A stretch of DNA of 64,000 nucleotides from Nocardiopsis eucommiae (GCA_018388625.1 CP074402.1:1860001-1924000), one strand, 5' to 3'. Positions 19,670-30,023 are shown, counted from the first letter of the stretch. Numbers and translations are program-made. Notes: a model not told the origin generated them from the letters alone.

Positions 19670-20158
19670 TCAGGCGGCGGAGGTCGGTGCGGTCAGTAGC
19701 ACGTACGACAGCACGGTCAGTACGACGAACAGGAGCCCGACCAGCACGGTGGCGGCGGAGAGGGCGCGCACCCACGGGCTGGTCTCCGGTCCGGAGCGGA
19801 ACAGCGCGGCGGCCGAGCACAGGACGGCCAGCGCCGAGAACAGTCCGGCGCCGGTGAGCTCACCCTGGACCGCCGGGCCGAGGGTGCCCTCGGCGCCGAT
19901 GAGGGTCTGCGTGTTGAAGATCCCGATCAGCTGGGTGGACAGCAGGGTGGTGGCCAGCATGAGGAGCCCGGTCACGCTGAGGGTCCCGGGACCGAACAGG
20001 GGAGCGCGGCGCGGCGCGTGCTGGCCCTCCAGGAACGCCTCGGAGGCGGGTGAGGACACCGCGGCGGCGGGGGTCTCGGGGGTGGGCTCGGACCCGGGCG
20101 TCTCGGTGGACTCGTCGGGGGAGGTGGGGGACGTGGTGTCTTCTGAGGAGGTACTCAC
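19670..20158 (-). CDS. small integral membrane protein, tandem paralogue 2
   Basis: 162 residues from the GTG at 20158; the upstream extension to 20263 lacks homology to the paralogue and is dropped. An acidic Ser/Thr/Pro-rich N-terminus of about 55 residues precedes three hydrophobic segments (GTLSVTGLLMLATTLLSTQL, GLFSALAVLCSAAALF, ATVLVGLLFVVLTVLSYVLL). Shared features with the neighbour: VSTxxED start, SxxxLxIxGL/LSVTGL first helix, and SPWxR before the last helix. Frame intact. Function unknown; possibly a membrane partner pair. Confidence 0.75.
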   Translation of the reverse strand: MSTSSEDTTSPTSPDESTETPGSEPTPETPAAAVSSPASEAFLEGQHAPRRAPLFGPGTLSVTGLLMLATTLLSTQLIGIFNTQTLIGAEGTLGPAVQGELTGAGLFSALAVLCSAAALFRSGPETSPWVRALSAATVLVGLLFVVLTVLSYVLLTAPTSAA

Positions 20159-20309
20159 GCGCGCCAAAATACCCCGCGTCCGTCCCGTTTCGCGGCACCG
20201 TAACCGGTTGACTGCGGCCGGTTCCGGCCATTTCGCCCGAGGTCGTCGTTCAGGGAAAAACAATCACGGGTGCTTGTTCTTTTCTGTGTCCGGTGTCACC
20301 CTCTTTCCC

Positions 20310-22070
20310 ATGACCGCTACAGCAGCCCCCTCCCTGTGGATCGGGAACGCCTCGGGCTTCTACGGTGACCGCCTCGCCGCCGTCCACGAGATGCTCACCG
20401 AAGGCCCCGTCGACGTGCTCACCGGCGACTACCTGGCCGAACTCACGATGGCCATCCTCGGTCGCGACCAGCTGGCCGACCCGAGCAGGGTTACGCCCGC
20501 ACCTTCCTGCGGCAGATGCGTGCGTGCCTGGCCACCGTCATGGAACGCCGGGTCCGCGTGGTCACCAACGCGGGCGGCCTCAACCCCCGGGGCCTGGCCG
20601 ACCGCCTCACCGAACTGGCGGAGGGTCTCGGCTTCGAGCCCCGTATCGCCTGCGTCACCGGGGACGACCTGCTGCACCGGGCCGAGGAACTCGACCTCGG
20701 CACCCCCTCACAGCCAACGCCTACCTGGGCGCCTTCGGGATCGCCCGGTGCCTGGACGCCGGGGCGGACATCGTCGTCACCGGCCGCGTCACCGACGCCT
20801 CCCTGGCGGTGGGCCCCGCCATCTCCCACTTCGGCTGGACCCGGGACGACCTCGACGCCCTCGCCGGAGCGACCGCCGCGGGACACGTCATCGAGTGCGG
20901 AGCCCAGGCCACGGGCGGCAACTACGCCCTGCCGCGCGAGCTCGCCGGACGCGACCTGGACCACCCCGGGTTCCCGATCGCGGAGATCTCCGCCGACGGC
21001 ACCTCGGTGATCACCAAGCACCCGGGTTCCGGCGGCGCGGTCACCGTGGGCACCGTCACCGCGCAACTCGTCTACGAGATCCGGGGCGCCCGCTACCCCG
21101 GCCCCGACGTCACCACCCGCCTGGACACCGTCCGGCTCGACCAGGAGGCCGAGGACCGGGTACGGATCAGCGGGGTCACCGGGGAGGCCCCGCCGCCCGA
21201 GCTCAGGGTCGGCCTCACCGGGATCAGCGGCTTCCGCAACGAGGTCGAGTTCCTCGTCACCGGACTGGACGCGGAGGACAAGGCCGCCCGGGCCGAGCGC
21301 CAGATGCGCGCCGCACTGGCCAGGGGCGGCCCCGCCGACCTCCGGTTCGCGTTCGTTCCGGCCCGCGATCCCCACGGTGACACCCAGGACGACGCCACCG
21401 CCCGGCTGCGCGTGGTCGCCCGCGACCACGACCCCGCCGTCATCGGGCGCCGCTTCGGTGCCGCCGCGGTGGAACTGGCGCTCGCCAGCTACGCCGGGTT
21501 CCACATCACCGCGCCGCCCCGCGACGCCCGCCCGGACGGGGTCACCGTCTCCCACGCGCTGGTCCCGGCGGCCGAGGTCGAGCACACCGTCATCACCCCG
21601 GACGGGGAGCGGGAACACGTCCCGCACCCCGAGCGCACCAGAGCACTCACGGAGGTCCCCGAACCCCCGCTCCCCGAACCCCTGCCCGAGGGGCCGACCC
21701 GCGTCGCCCCCTGGGCCTGGTACTGGGCGCGCGCAGCGGCGACAAGGGCGCTGACGCCAACGTGGGCGTGTGGGCCACCTCCGACGAGGGCTGGCGCTGG
21801 CTGGCCCACACCCTCACCGCCGACACCCTGCGCGAGCTCCTGCCCGAGACCGCCGACCTCCGGGTCACCCGCCACCTGCTGCCCCGACTACGGGCCGCCA
21901 ACTTCTGGATCGAGGGGATCCTCGCCACCGGCTCCGCCCGCCGCGAGGGACTGGACCCCCAGGCCAAGGGGCTCGGTGAGTGGCTGCGCGCCCGCCGTCT
22001 GCCCGTCCCCGCGTCCCTGCTGCCCGAGACCCCGCTGCCCCAGACCCCGCGACACGAGGAGGGCCCGTGA
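20310..22070 (+). CDS. AtuA-like (DUF1446) acyl-CoA catabolism protein (three frameshifts)
   Basis: Member of the family named after AtuA of acyclic terpene utilisation; its exact reaction is not established. Restored to 587 residues. N-terminal GNASGFYGDRLAA, central NAGGLNPRGLA, CLDAGADIVVTGRVTDASL, and GHVIECGAQATGGNY are characteristic; the C-terminal ~110 residues (LGARSGDKGADANVGVW, LRAANFWIEGIL) form the usual small extra domain. Lost bases: G near 20488-20490, C at 20703-20707, C at 21707-21711. It overlaps the carboxyltransferase gene by 4 bp and heads the operon, so it probably acts in the same degradation route. Confidence 0.85.
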
Positions 22071-23664
22071 GCGTCCTGACCTCCGGACTCGACACCCGGA
22101 GCCCGGCCTACGCCGAGGCCAGGGAGTCCATGCTCGCCAAACTCACCGAGCTCGACACCGAACACGCCAAGGCCCTGGCCGGGGGCGGTGAACGCTACGT
22201 GGAGCGGCACCGTGCCCGGGGCGGACTGCTGGCCCGGGAACGGATCGAACTCCTCCTGGACGAGGGCAGCCCCTTCCTCGAACTGTCCCCGCTGGCCGCG
22301 TGGGGGAGCGACTTCCACGTGGGCGCCAGCGTGGTCACCGGGGTGGGCGTGGTCTCGGGCGTCGAGTGCGTGATCGTCGCCAACGACCCCACTGTGCGCG
22401 GCGGCTCCAGCAACCCCTGGTCCCTGCGCAAGTCGCAGCGGGCCGGGGAGATCGCGGAACGCAACCGGATGCCCATGATCAGCCTCGTGGAGTCCGGCGG
22501 CGCCGACCTGCCCACGCAGAAGGAGATCTTCATCCCCGGCGGCGGCACCTTCCGCCACCTCACCCAGCTGTCCGCCGCGGGATCCCCACCATCGCCCTGG
22601 TCTTCGGCAACTCCACAGCGGGTGGGGCCTACGTCCCCGGCATGAGCGACCACGTGGTCATGGTCCGGGACCGCTCCAAGGTCTTCCTCGGCGGTCCACC
22701 GCTGGTCAAGGCGGCCACCGGCGAGGAGAGCGACGACGAGTCCCTGGGCGGCGCCCGCATGCACGCCGAGGTCTCCGGCCTCGCCGACCACCTGGCCGAG
22801 GACGAGCACGACGCGATCCGGCTCGGCCGCCGAATCGTGGCCCGCCTCAACCACGTCAAGGCCGGACCCGTCCCCGCCCGCGAGGTCCGCGAACCTCTGC
22901 TGCCCGCAGAGGAGCTCCTGGGGATCATGCCGCCCGACCTCAAGGTCCCGGTGGACCCGCGCGAGGTCATCGCGCGCGTGGTGGACGGCTCGGAGTTCGA
23001 CGAGTTCAAACCGTCCTACGGCCCCGGCCTGGTCACCGGCTGGGCCACCCTGCACGGGTACCCGGTCGGCCTCCTGGCCAACGACAACGGCGTGCTGTTC
23101 AGCGCCGAGGCGCAGAAGGCCACCCAGTTCATCCAGCTCGCCAACCGCTCCCACACACCGCTGGTCTTCCTGCACAACACCACCGGCTACATGGTCGGTG
23201 CCGAGTACGAGCAGGGCGGGATCATCAAGCACGGCTCGATGATGATCAACGCCGTCTCCAACAGCACCGTCCCGCACTTCTCCGTGCTCATCGGCGCCTC
23301 CTACGGCGCCGGGCACTACGGCATGTGCGGCCGCGCCTACGACCCCCGCTTCCTCTTCTCCTGGCCCAGCGCGCGCTCCGCCGTCATGGGGCCCAAGCAG
23401 CTGGCCGAGGTCGTCTCGATCGTCTCGCGCGCCTCCGCCGCCAAGAAGGGCCAGCCCTACGACGACGACCAGGACGCCGCGATGCGGGAGCTGATCGAGC
23501 ACCAGATCGAGGCCGAGTCCCTGCCGACGTTCCTGTCCGGACGGGTCTACGACGACGGCGTCATCGATCCCCGCGACACCCGCACCGTCCTCGGGTTGTG
23601 CCTGTCCTTCGCCAGCAACGCACCGGTACGCGGCACCGACCGCTTCGGTGTCTTCCGAATGTGA
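22067..23664 (+). CDS. acyl-CoA carboxylase, carboxyltransferase (beta) subunit (one frameshift)
   Basis: Transfers carboxyl from biotin to an acyl-CoA. 532 residues after one G at 22579-22581, matching methylcrotonyl-/geranyl-CoA carboxylase beta subunits. Crotonase-fold motifs: [55 protein letters not shown], and [21 protein letters not shown]. The KGGSMM-like biotin-site region and [18 protein letters not shown] are intact. GTGA coupling with the AtuA-like gene; the biotin carboxylase gene follows after 14 bp. The AtuA association favours a branched (methylcrotonyl or terpenoid) acyl-CoA substrate. Confidence 0.92.
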
Positions 23665-23678
23665 GAAGGGGAAGGACC

Positions 23679-25716
23679 ATGACCCCCACCCGACCCATCA
23701 ACACACTGCTCGTCGCCAACCGGGGCGAGATCGCCCGCCGGATCCTCCGCACCTGCCGCACCCTGGGCGTGGCCACCGTCGCCGTGCACGCCCCCGGCGA
23801 GGAGGACGCCCCCACGTGCGTGAGGCCGACACCGCCGTGCGCCTGCCCGTCCCCGAGGGGCGCGGACCCGTCGACGCCTACCTCGACTCCGACGCGCTCG
23901 TGGCCGCCGCCCGCTCCGCCGGGGCCGACGCGGTCCACCCGGGCTACGGCTTCCTCTCCGAGAACGCCGCCTTCGCGCGCGCCGTCGTCGACGCCGGACT
24001 GACCTGGGTCGGGCCCGGCGCCGAGGCGGTCGAGCAGATGGGGTCCAAGACCCTCGCCAAGAAGGTCGCGCGCGACGCCGGGGTGCCGGTCGCGGACGCC
24101 CTCGACCCCGCCGACGTCCGCGCCGAACACCTCCCCGTCCTGGTCAAGGCGGTGTCCGGGGGCGGCGGACGCGGCATGCGCGTGGTCCGCGACCTCGACG
24201 CCCTCGCCTTCGAGGCCGAGACCGCCCGTGCCGAGGCCGCCTCCGCCTTCGGTGACCCCACGGTGTTCTGCGAGCCCTACGTGGAACGCGGGCGCCACGT
24301 GGAGGTGCAGATCCTCGCGGACCACCACGGCACCGTCTGGGCGCTGGGCGAGCGCGACTGCTCCGCGCAGCGCCGCCACCAGAAGGTCCTGGAGGAAGCG
24401 CCCGCGCCCGGGCTGCCCGAGGACACCCGCCAACGCCTGCACCGCGCCGCCCGCGACCTCGCCGCCGCCATCGGCTACACGGGGGCCGGAACGGCCGAGT
24501 TCCTGGTCCCGGTCACGGACGGTGGAACGGGGGAACCGGTCTTCCTGGAGATGAACACCCGCCTCCAGGTAGAGCACCCCGTCACCGAGTGCGTCACCGG
24601 CCTCGACCTGGTGGAGTGGCAGCTGCGGATCGCCGAGGGCGAGCCCCTGCCCGACACCGGGCCGCCCGCCCCGCGCGGCCACGCCGTGGAGGCCCGCCTG
24701 TACGCCGAGGACCCGCGCGACGGCTGGCGGCCCCGCACCGGCACGCTGCACGCCTTCGACGTCCCCGCCGCCGACGTCTCCTTCGCGCCGCTCACCGCAC
24801 CCGGGGTGCGCCTGGACCACGGGGTGGAGGCGGGCGACACCGTCGGCACCGACTTCGACCCCATGCTCGCCAAGGTCATCGCCTACGGCCGCGACCGCCG
24901 CGACGCCCTGCGCCGCCTGTCCGCCGCCCTCGCCCACGCCCGCCTGCACGGGGTGGGCACCAACCGGGACCTGCTCGTGCGGGCCCTGCGCCACCCGGAC
25001 CTCGCGGACGCCGAGCGGCGGCCCGAACGCCTCCACACCGGCCTCCTCACCGGCGACCGCCTCGCCGAGCTCGCCCGGCCCCTCGCGGACGCCGACACCG
25101 AGGACCTCGCCGCTCTCGCCGCGTCCCTGGCCTCGGTCGAGGGCTCCCGGGGAGCGGCGTCCTGCCTCCGGGTGTCCCGGCCGGGTGGCGGAACCTGCCC
25201 TCGGCGCCGCACCGGCGGCGCCACACCACACCCGACGGCCGCGAGACCACCTCCGCCTTCCGCTCCGTGCGCGGGACCCACCTGCCCGAGCGGGACGGGG
25301 TCCGGGTGCTCTCGGCCACGGCGGATCACGTGGTGCTGGAGGTGGACGGACTCCGGCGGGCCTTCGACGTGTACGGGCCGCGCCCCGGCGACACGGACGT
25401 CCACGTCGAATCCGCTCTGGGCGCGGTCACCCTCACCCCCGTCGACCCACTCCCCGCACCCGTGCCCACCGTCGACCCCGGCGCCCTGCCCGCGCCCCTG
25501 CCCGGCACCGTCACCGCCGTGGACGTCGCGGTGGGGGACCGGGTCCGCGAGGGGCAGACCCTGCTGCGCATGGAGGCGATGAAGATGGAGCACCGCGTCA
25601 CCGCTCCCGCCGACGGAACCGTCCGGGAACTGCCCGTCGGCGCGGGGGACCGGGTCCCGGCCGGGGCCCCACTGGCCGTCCTCGACCACACCGACAACGA
25701 AGGGCCTGATCAGTGA
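23679..25716 (+). CDS. acyl-CoA carboxylase alpha subunit: biotin carboxylase plus biotin carrier (two frameshifts)
   Basis: 679 residues restored. N-terminal biotin carboxylase: LLVANRGEIARRI, HPGYGFLSENAAFA, ATP-grasp loop KAVSGGGGRGMR, catalytic EMNTRLQVEHPVTE. C-terminal biotinyl domain from about residue 600 with MEAMKMEH (biotinylated Lys). A linker BT-like region lies between. Lost bases: C at 23809-23813 and G at 25149-25152. The ATG at 23679 follows GGGGAAGGA. The stop overlaps the acyl-CoA dehydrogenase start by 4 bp. It provides carboxybiotin to the upstream carboxyltransferase. Confidence 0.92.
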
Positions 25717-26885
25717 CTGGTGCCATGACCTTCAACGAACCGCCCGAGCGCGTCGAGCTCCGTGCCGCCGTCTCCGACCTCGCCGCCAAGTACGGTTCCG
25801 AGTACTACCGGGCCAGGGCCAGGGAGGGCGCCTACCTCACCGAGCTCTGGAAGGAGGCGGGCGGGCTCGGCTACCTCGGCGTGAACATCCCCGAGGAGCA
25901 CGGGGGCGGGGGCGGCGGCATCGGTGACCTCGCCGCCGTCCTGGAGGAGTTCAGCGCGGCGGGCTGCCCGACCCTGATGATGGTGGTCTCCCCGGCGATC
26001 TGCGGAACCGTGCTCTCCCGCTTCGGCACCCCCGAACAGCGCGACCGGTGGTTGCCCGGGCTGGCCAGCGGCGCGTCCATCATGGCCTTCGCCATCACCG
26101 AACCCGACGCCGGGTCCAACTCCCACCGCATCACCACCACCGCGCGCCGCGAGGGCGACGGCTGGGTGCTCAACGGACAGAAGACCTTCATCTCCGGGGT
26201 GGACGTCGCGGACGCCGTCCTCGTGGTCGGGCGGATCCAGGACGAGGACACCGGTCGCCTCTCGGCCGCCCTCTTCGTCGTCCCCACCGCCACCCCCGGA
26301 TTCACGGCACAGCGCATCGAGATGGACCTGGTCAGCCCCGACCACCAGTTCCAGCTGTTCCTGGACGACGTCCGGCTGCCCGCCGACGCCCTGGTCGGTG
26401 ACCCCGAGGCCGGGCTCCTCCAGCTCTTCGCCGGGCTCAACCCCGAACGCATCATGGCCGCCTCCCTGGCCACGGGGAGCGCCCGCCACGCCCTCGACAA
26501 GGCCGTCGCCTACGCCAAGGAACGGACCGTGTGGCGGGACCGGCCCATCGGCTCGCACCAGGGACTGGCCCACCCGCTGGCTCAGGTGAAGATCGAGATG
26601 GAGCAGGCCCGCCTGATGACCCAGCACGCGGCGCTCCGCTACGATTCCGGCGACGACGCGGGTGCCGGGGAGGCCGCCAACATGGCCAAGTACGCCGCCG
26701 CCGAGGCCTGCGTGCGGTCCGTGGACCAGGCCGTGCAGACCCTCGGCGGCAACGGTCTGGCCAGCGGCTACGGCCTGGGGTCGGCGATCGCCGCCGCCCG
26801 GTTGGCCCGGATCGCCCCGGTGAGCCGGGAGATGGTCCTCAACTACGTGGCCCAGCAGTCCCTCGGGCTGCCCAAGTCGTACTGA
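25713..26885 (+). CDS. acyl-CoA dehydrogenase
   Basis: FAD-dependent alpha,beta-dehydrogenation of an acyl-CoA, 390 residues, intact. Flavin/substrate signature FAITEPDAGSNS, GWVLNGQKTFISG, then C-terminal helical domain with QTLGGNGLASGYG. The usual catalytic Glu region of short-chain enzymes is not obvious near the C-terminus (GSAIAAARLARIAP), so the base position is unclear. GTG start overlaps the carboxylase stop. Order dehydrogenase-carboxylase-AtuA suggests one beta-oxidation-like route of branched acyl-CoA (leucine or isoprenoid). Confidence 0.92.
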   Translation: MTGAMTFNEPPERVELRAAVSDLAAKYGSEYYRARAREGAYLTELWKEAGGLGYLGVNIPEEHGGGGGGIGDLAAVLEEFSAAGCPTLMMVVSPAICGTVLSRFGTPEQRDRWLPGLASGASIMAFAITEPDAGSNSHRITTTARREGDGWVLNGQKTFISGVDVADAVLVVGRIQDEDTGRLSAALFVVPTATPGFTAQRIEMDLVSPDHQFQLFLDDVRLPADALVGDPEAGLLQLFAGLNPERIMAASLATGSARHALDKAVAYAKERTVWRDRPIGSHQGLAHPLAQVKIEMEQARLMTQHAALRYDSGDDAGAGEAANMAKYAAAEACVRSVDQAVQTLGGNGLASGYGLGSAIAAARLARIAPVSREMVLNYVAQQSLGLPKSY

Positions 26886-26906
26886 CACGGAGAGAAGGGG
26901 TGCGCG

Positions 26907-27517
26907 GTGGGCGCGGCGTCCGACCGGGAGCCGAGACAGGAACGCAGCCGGGCCACGCGGGCCCGGCTACTCGGCGCCGCCGTGGAGTGCCTGGCCGAAC
27001 GCGGCGTGGCCGGGGCCACCGTGGGCGCGGTCGCCCACCGCGCGGGGTGTCCCGGGGCGCCGCGCAGCACCACTTCCCCACCCGTGAGGACCTGCTGCTC
27101 GCCGCGTTGCGGCACATGGTGGACGTGCGCGGTGCCGAACTGCGCCGTCGCGCCGAGGCGGTCCCGGAGGGCCCGGGCCGTACCGAGGCCGTCGTGCAGA
27201 TGGTGGTGGACGCCTTCAACGGGACCGGCTTCGACGCCGCCCTCCAACTGTGGGCCGGGGCCGCGAGCGACCCCGCGCTGCGCGCCCGCGTCATCCCCCT
27301 GGAGGAACAGGTGGGGCGGGAGGTGCACCGCGCGGCCGTGGAGCTGCTGGGCGCCGACGAGTCCGTGCCCGGGACCCGGGAGGCGGTGCAGGCCACCCTG
27401 GACCTCGCCCGGGGGCTGGGCCTGGCCAGCCTCCTCACCGACGACGGCCCCCGTCGACGCCGTGTCGTCCGCCAGTGGGCGGCCATGCTCGACCACGCCC
27501 TGGGAGCCGGACGGTAG
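26907..27517 (+). CDS. TetR-family transcriptional regulator (one frameshift)
   Basis: 203 residues after adding one G in GGGG at 27044-27047. N-terminal TetR HTH: RATRARLLGAAVECLAERG, then GAVAHRAGVSRGAAQHHF across the repaired site, TREDLLLAALRHM. The remainder is an all-helical ligand/dimerisation domain. It lies 21 bp behind the acyl-CoA dehydrogenase in the same direction, so it most likely represses the acyl-CoA catabolic operon and responds to one of its acyl-CoA intermediates. Confidence 0.87.
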
Positions 27518-27571
27518 TTTCGGTGGGTGACCGCCTACCGGCCCGGCGTGGTGGGCGATTATGATCGAAGT

Positions 27572-27591
27572 GGTCGGTCGGGGGACCGACC
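27572..27591. promoter_or_regulatory. short inverted repeat downstream of TetR gene
   Basis: GGTCGGTC (27572-27579) and GACCGACC (27584-27591) around GGGG, 54 bp after the TetR stop and 43 bp before the next start. Either a weak terminator or an operator for the following gene. Confidence 0.4.
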
Positions 27592-27634
27592 CGACAGTTC
27601 CTCACAACAGTTCTGCGGACAGGGCGGTGGACCG

Positions 27635-28203
27635 GTGGGTGCGGATGCGGTCAGGGACCTTCCCGGCCTGGCCAAACGGGCGGTGGACGCGTTCACGGAG
27701 AGCGCCGCACGGGGCAGGGACCGCGACGCCCTCATGGACACCGCGTTCGCGCGGCTCTTCGACCTCTACCAGGCCACGACCGAGGCCGAACGCGGCTCTC
27801 CGGCCGGACGAGGGTTCAACGCGGCCCTCGCCGACCTCCTGGTGAGCGGCAACAACCCGGTCCGGCTCAGCCTCTACGTGGTGCGCAGCCAGACCGCCGC
27901 CGAGAACGGTCGGCACGAGGGTTACCGTCCGGCCTGCTGGCGCCGCTCCATGATCCAGATCCTCGGTGACGCGTTCGTGCCGCTGGAGAGTTTCCTGCGG
28001 CCCGTCGACCTCGACGCCCTCCCGCGTATCGACGACGCCCTGGAGGCGGTGGCGGCCGACGCCAGCCCCGCCACCGTCGAGGCGGTCCCGGCCTGGGTGC
28101 CGGAGACGCACTGGTGGTGGTGGGAGCCGGCCCGTCAGCGCGGTGAGGAGACCCCTCCCACACCCGCGCGGACAGCGGCACCCTGGACGCCGTCACCGAC
28201 TGA
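27635..28203 (+). CDS. hypothetical protein with PETHWWWW motif (one frameshift)
   Basis: Not recognised. The raw frame runs to 28852 antisense to other genes; adding one C at 28157-28159 yields an in-frame stop at 28201 and 189 residues. The protein is soluble, mixed charge, rich in helices by eye, with a conserved-looking core YRPACWRRSMIQILGDAF and a Trp-rich patch VPETHWWWWEP near the C-terminus. GTG 27635 is my start (GGCGGTGG upstream); an earlier GTG at 27527 is possible. It overlaps the convergent neighbour's stop by 11 bp. Confidence 0.55.
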
Positions 28204-28603
28204 CCGGCGGTTCGCGCACGGAGTCGAACCCGCCCCGGGCCGGTACCAGGTGGACCTCTCCGTGCCGTGCGGTGTCCACCGTCTCCTGGAGGTGGAGCAT
28301 CAGCAGGGCGAAGGCCTCCACCAGGCCGCCGTCGCGCCGGGTGCCGAACGCGGTCACCGCGTCCTCGACCAGGTCCCGCAGCCGTGCGGCCAGCGTGGGC
28401 GGGTCCAGGTGCAGGAGCATCGGCTCCTCCAGTTCGCGGCCCTGGAAGCAGTTGATCCGGATACCGCGCTCCCCGGGCAGGACCTCGGCCCGGGCGGCGG
28501 CGCGGTAGGTGACCGGGGCGCCGATCCCGCAGGGCCGCACGGTCGTCTCGGTGCCCCCGGTGAGCTCGCTGACCAGCCAGTCCCACGTCCTGCTCTCGTC
28601 CAT
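28193..28603 (-). CDS. hypothetical protein
   Basis: 136 residues starting MDESRTWDWLVSELTGG; no recognised domain. It reads as one frame with the MFS gene upstream only because the MFS stop appears to have been lost; the ATG at 28603 and change from membrane to soluble composition mark a separate gene. Visible features: a Cys at GRPCGIG-like position, RINCFQGRELEEPMLLHLDPP, and a helical C-terminus (EAFALLMLHLQETVDTA). It follows the MFS gene by 55 bp and may be co-transcribed with it. Confidence 0.6.
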   Translation of the reverse strand: MDESRTWDWLVSELTGGTETTVRPCGIGAPVTYRAAARAEVLPGERGIRINCFQGRELEEPMLLHLDPPTLAARLRDLVEDAVTAFGTRRDGGLVEAFALLMLHLQETVDTARHGEVHLVPARGGFDSVREPPVSR

Positions 28604-28658
28604 GCCCCCATGGTCACCCCTGGTGGGGCGGTGGCGCCAGAGGCGGGCGGGCACTGTC

Positions 28659-29941
28659 TCAGCGCACCCCCTGATCCCCCAGACGGTCGCCGCGCCCAGG
28701 AGGGAGACGAGCCCGCAGATCGTGTACAGCACCGGGTAGCCGCCCAGGTGCACGACGACGGGACCGGCGAGGGCGGGGGCGATGACCTGCGGGCCCGTGC
28801 TGGCGACGTTGACGATGCCCAGATCCTTCGCGCGGCCCTCGGCCGCCGGTAGCACCTCGGTGACCAGCGCGCCGTCCACGGACAGGAAGACGCCGAACCC
28901 CACCCCCAGGACCACGGCGCAGAGCACCACCGTCGTCCAGGTGGGCGCGAGGGCCAGCCCGAAGGCGGGCAGGCCCATCAGCACCCCGGCCAGCGCCACC
29001 ATGCCGCGCCGCCTCCCGATCCGGTCGGAGACCACGCCCGCGACCACGGTGGTGGCCACGACCGCCGCCGTGTAGACGAGGATCAGCGTGAGCAGCCCGT
29101 CCGAGGCGGAGGAGCCGGGGAACAGGTCCTCGTACCCGACGGCGTCGCGCAGGAAGTAGAGCAGGTAGAGGACGAACATCGCGTTGCCGGTGCCGATGAG
29201 GAACCGGGTGAGGAAGGCCCAGGCGAAGTCGGGGTGCCTCCGGGGCGACACCCACATGCTCCGGGCGAGGTCGCGCCAGGGCGGTCGGTGCTCCCGGGGC
29301 AGGGGAGGGTCGGGGGACAGGAGCGCGAAGGGCAGGGCGCAGGCGAGGGTGAGGACCCCGATGAGTGTGTACCCGGGGGCCACCTCGGTGACGACGACGG
29401 TGACCAGCACGACCGCCGCCACGACTCCGGCCGACTGCGGGACGCCGATCCACCCCGAGACGGCGCCGCGCTGGCTCCGGGGGACGTGGTCCGGGACGGC
29501 GGCGAGCAGGGTGGCGTTCAGACAGGACAGGGCGGTCTGGACGAACGCCCAGCCCAGCAGGATGCCGCCGACGCTCTCCCGGGTGCCGAGGACCACCAGC
29601 CCGACCGCGCCGAGCAGGGCCCCGGTCAGGACCCAGGGTCGGCGGCGGCCGAGGGGACCGGTGGTGCGGTCGGACAGGGCCCCGGCGAGTGGCGTGGCGA
29701 CCATCGCCAGGGCCGCCCCGACCCCGGTGACCCAGGCCAGGACGGTCTCCTTGTCGGCGGGGCTGACCCGGCCGACCTGCTCGGGGAGCAGGACCTGGAG
29801 GGGGCCGAAGAAGGCCATCCACATGCCGAGGTTGGCGAGGCTGATTCCGGCCACCCACAGGGCGCGGACGTCACGGGTGGGTTCGGCGAGGGCCGGGGCG
29901 GCTGCGCCGGGGGTGTGCGCACGGTGTGATCCACCTAACAT
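28659..29941 (-). CDS. MFS transporter (C-terminal frameshift)
   Basis: Twelve-helix major facilitator of 427 residues, inner membrane. Loop signatures GALSDRTTGPLGRRRPW (first cytoplasmic loop) and VVSDRIGRRRGM (second repeat). One base missing at 28667-28671 removes its stop; restoring it ends the protein at WGIRGVR with TGA at 28659-28661. The ATG at 29941 lies inside a 10-bp-arm inverted repeat and has no clear ribosome site, so a leaderless transcript is possible. Substrate unknown; drug efflux or sugar export are guesses only. Confidence 0.83.
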
Positions 29942-29960
29942 GAGGGTGGTTCATGTTAGG
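29934..29960. promoter_or_regulatory. inverted repeat over the MFS start codon
   Basis: CCTAACATGA (29934-29943) and TCATGTTAGG (29951-29960) are exact reverse complements separated by 7 bp. The MFS start codon lies in the left arm. A dimeric repressor bound here would block transcription initiation of the exporter. Confidence 0.65.
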
Positions 29961-30005
29961 CCAGGTGCGGTCCGTGGGGGAAGGGTGTGGGTCGCGCACG
30001 GGTAT

Positions 30006-30023
30006 CTAGTCAACTTTGACTAG
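30006..30023. promoter_or_regulatory. palindrome upstream of the glyoxalase-fold gene
   Basis: CTAGTCAACTTTGACTAG: two perfect 8-bp arms with a 2-bp centre, ending 13 bp before the ATG at 30037. AT-rich in a GC-rich context, as expected of an operator; the nearby PadR gene is one candidate regulator. Confidence 0.65.

Noticed and set aside
27527-28852. 441-residue reading of the hypothetical gene
   Set aside because: Beyond about residue 210 it is antisense to two other genes and becomes low-complexity; one added C yields a proper stop at 28201.
28193-29941. Single 582-residue frame joining MFS transporter and a soluble domain
   Set aside because: The join falls exactly where one lost base removes the MFS stop (28667-28671). 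A normal MFS C-terminus appears after repair and the soluble part has its own ATG, so a fusion protein is not credible.
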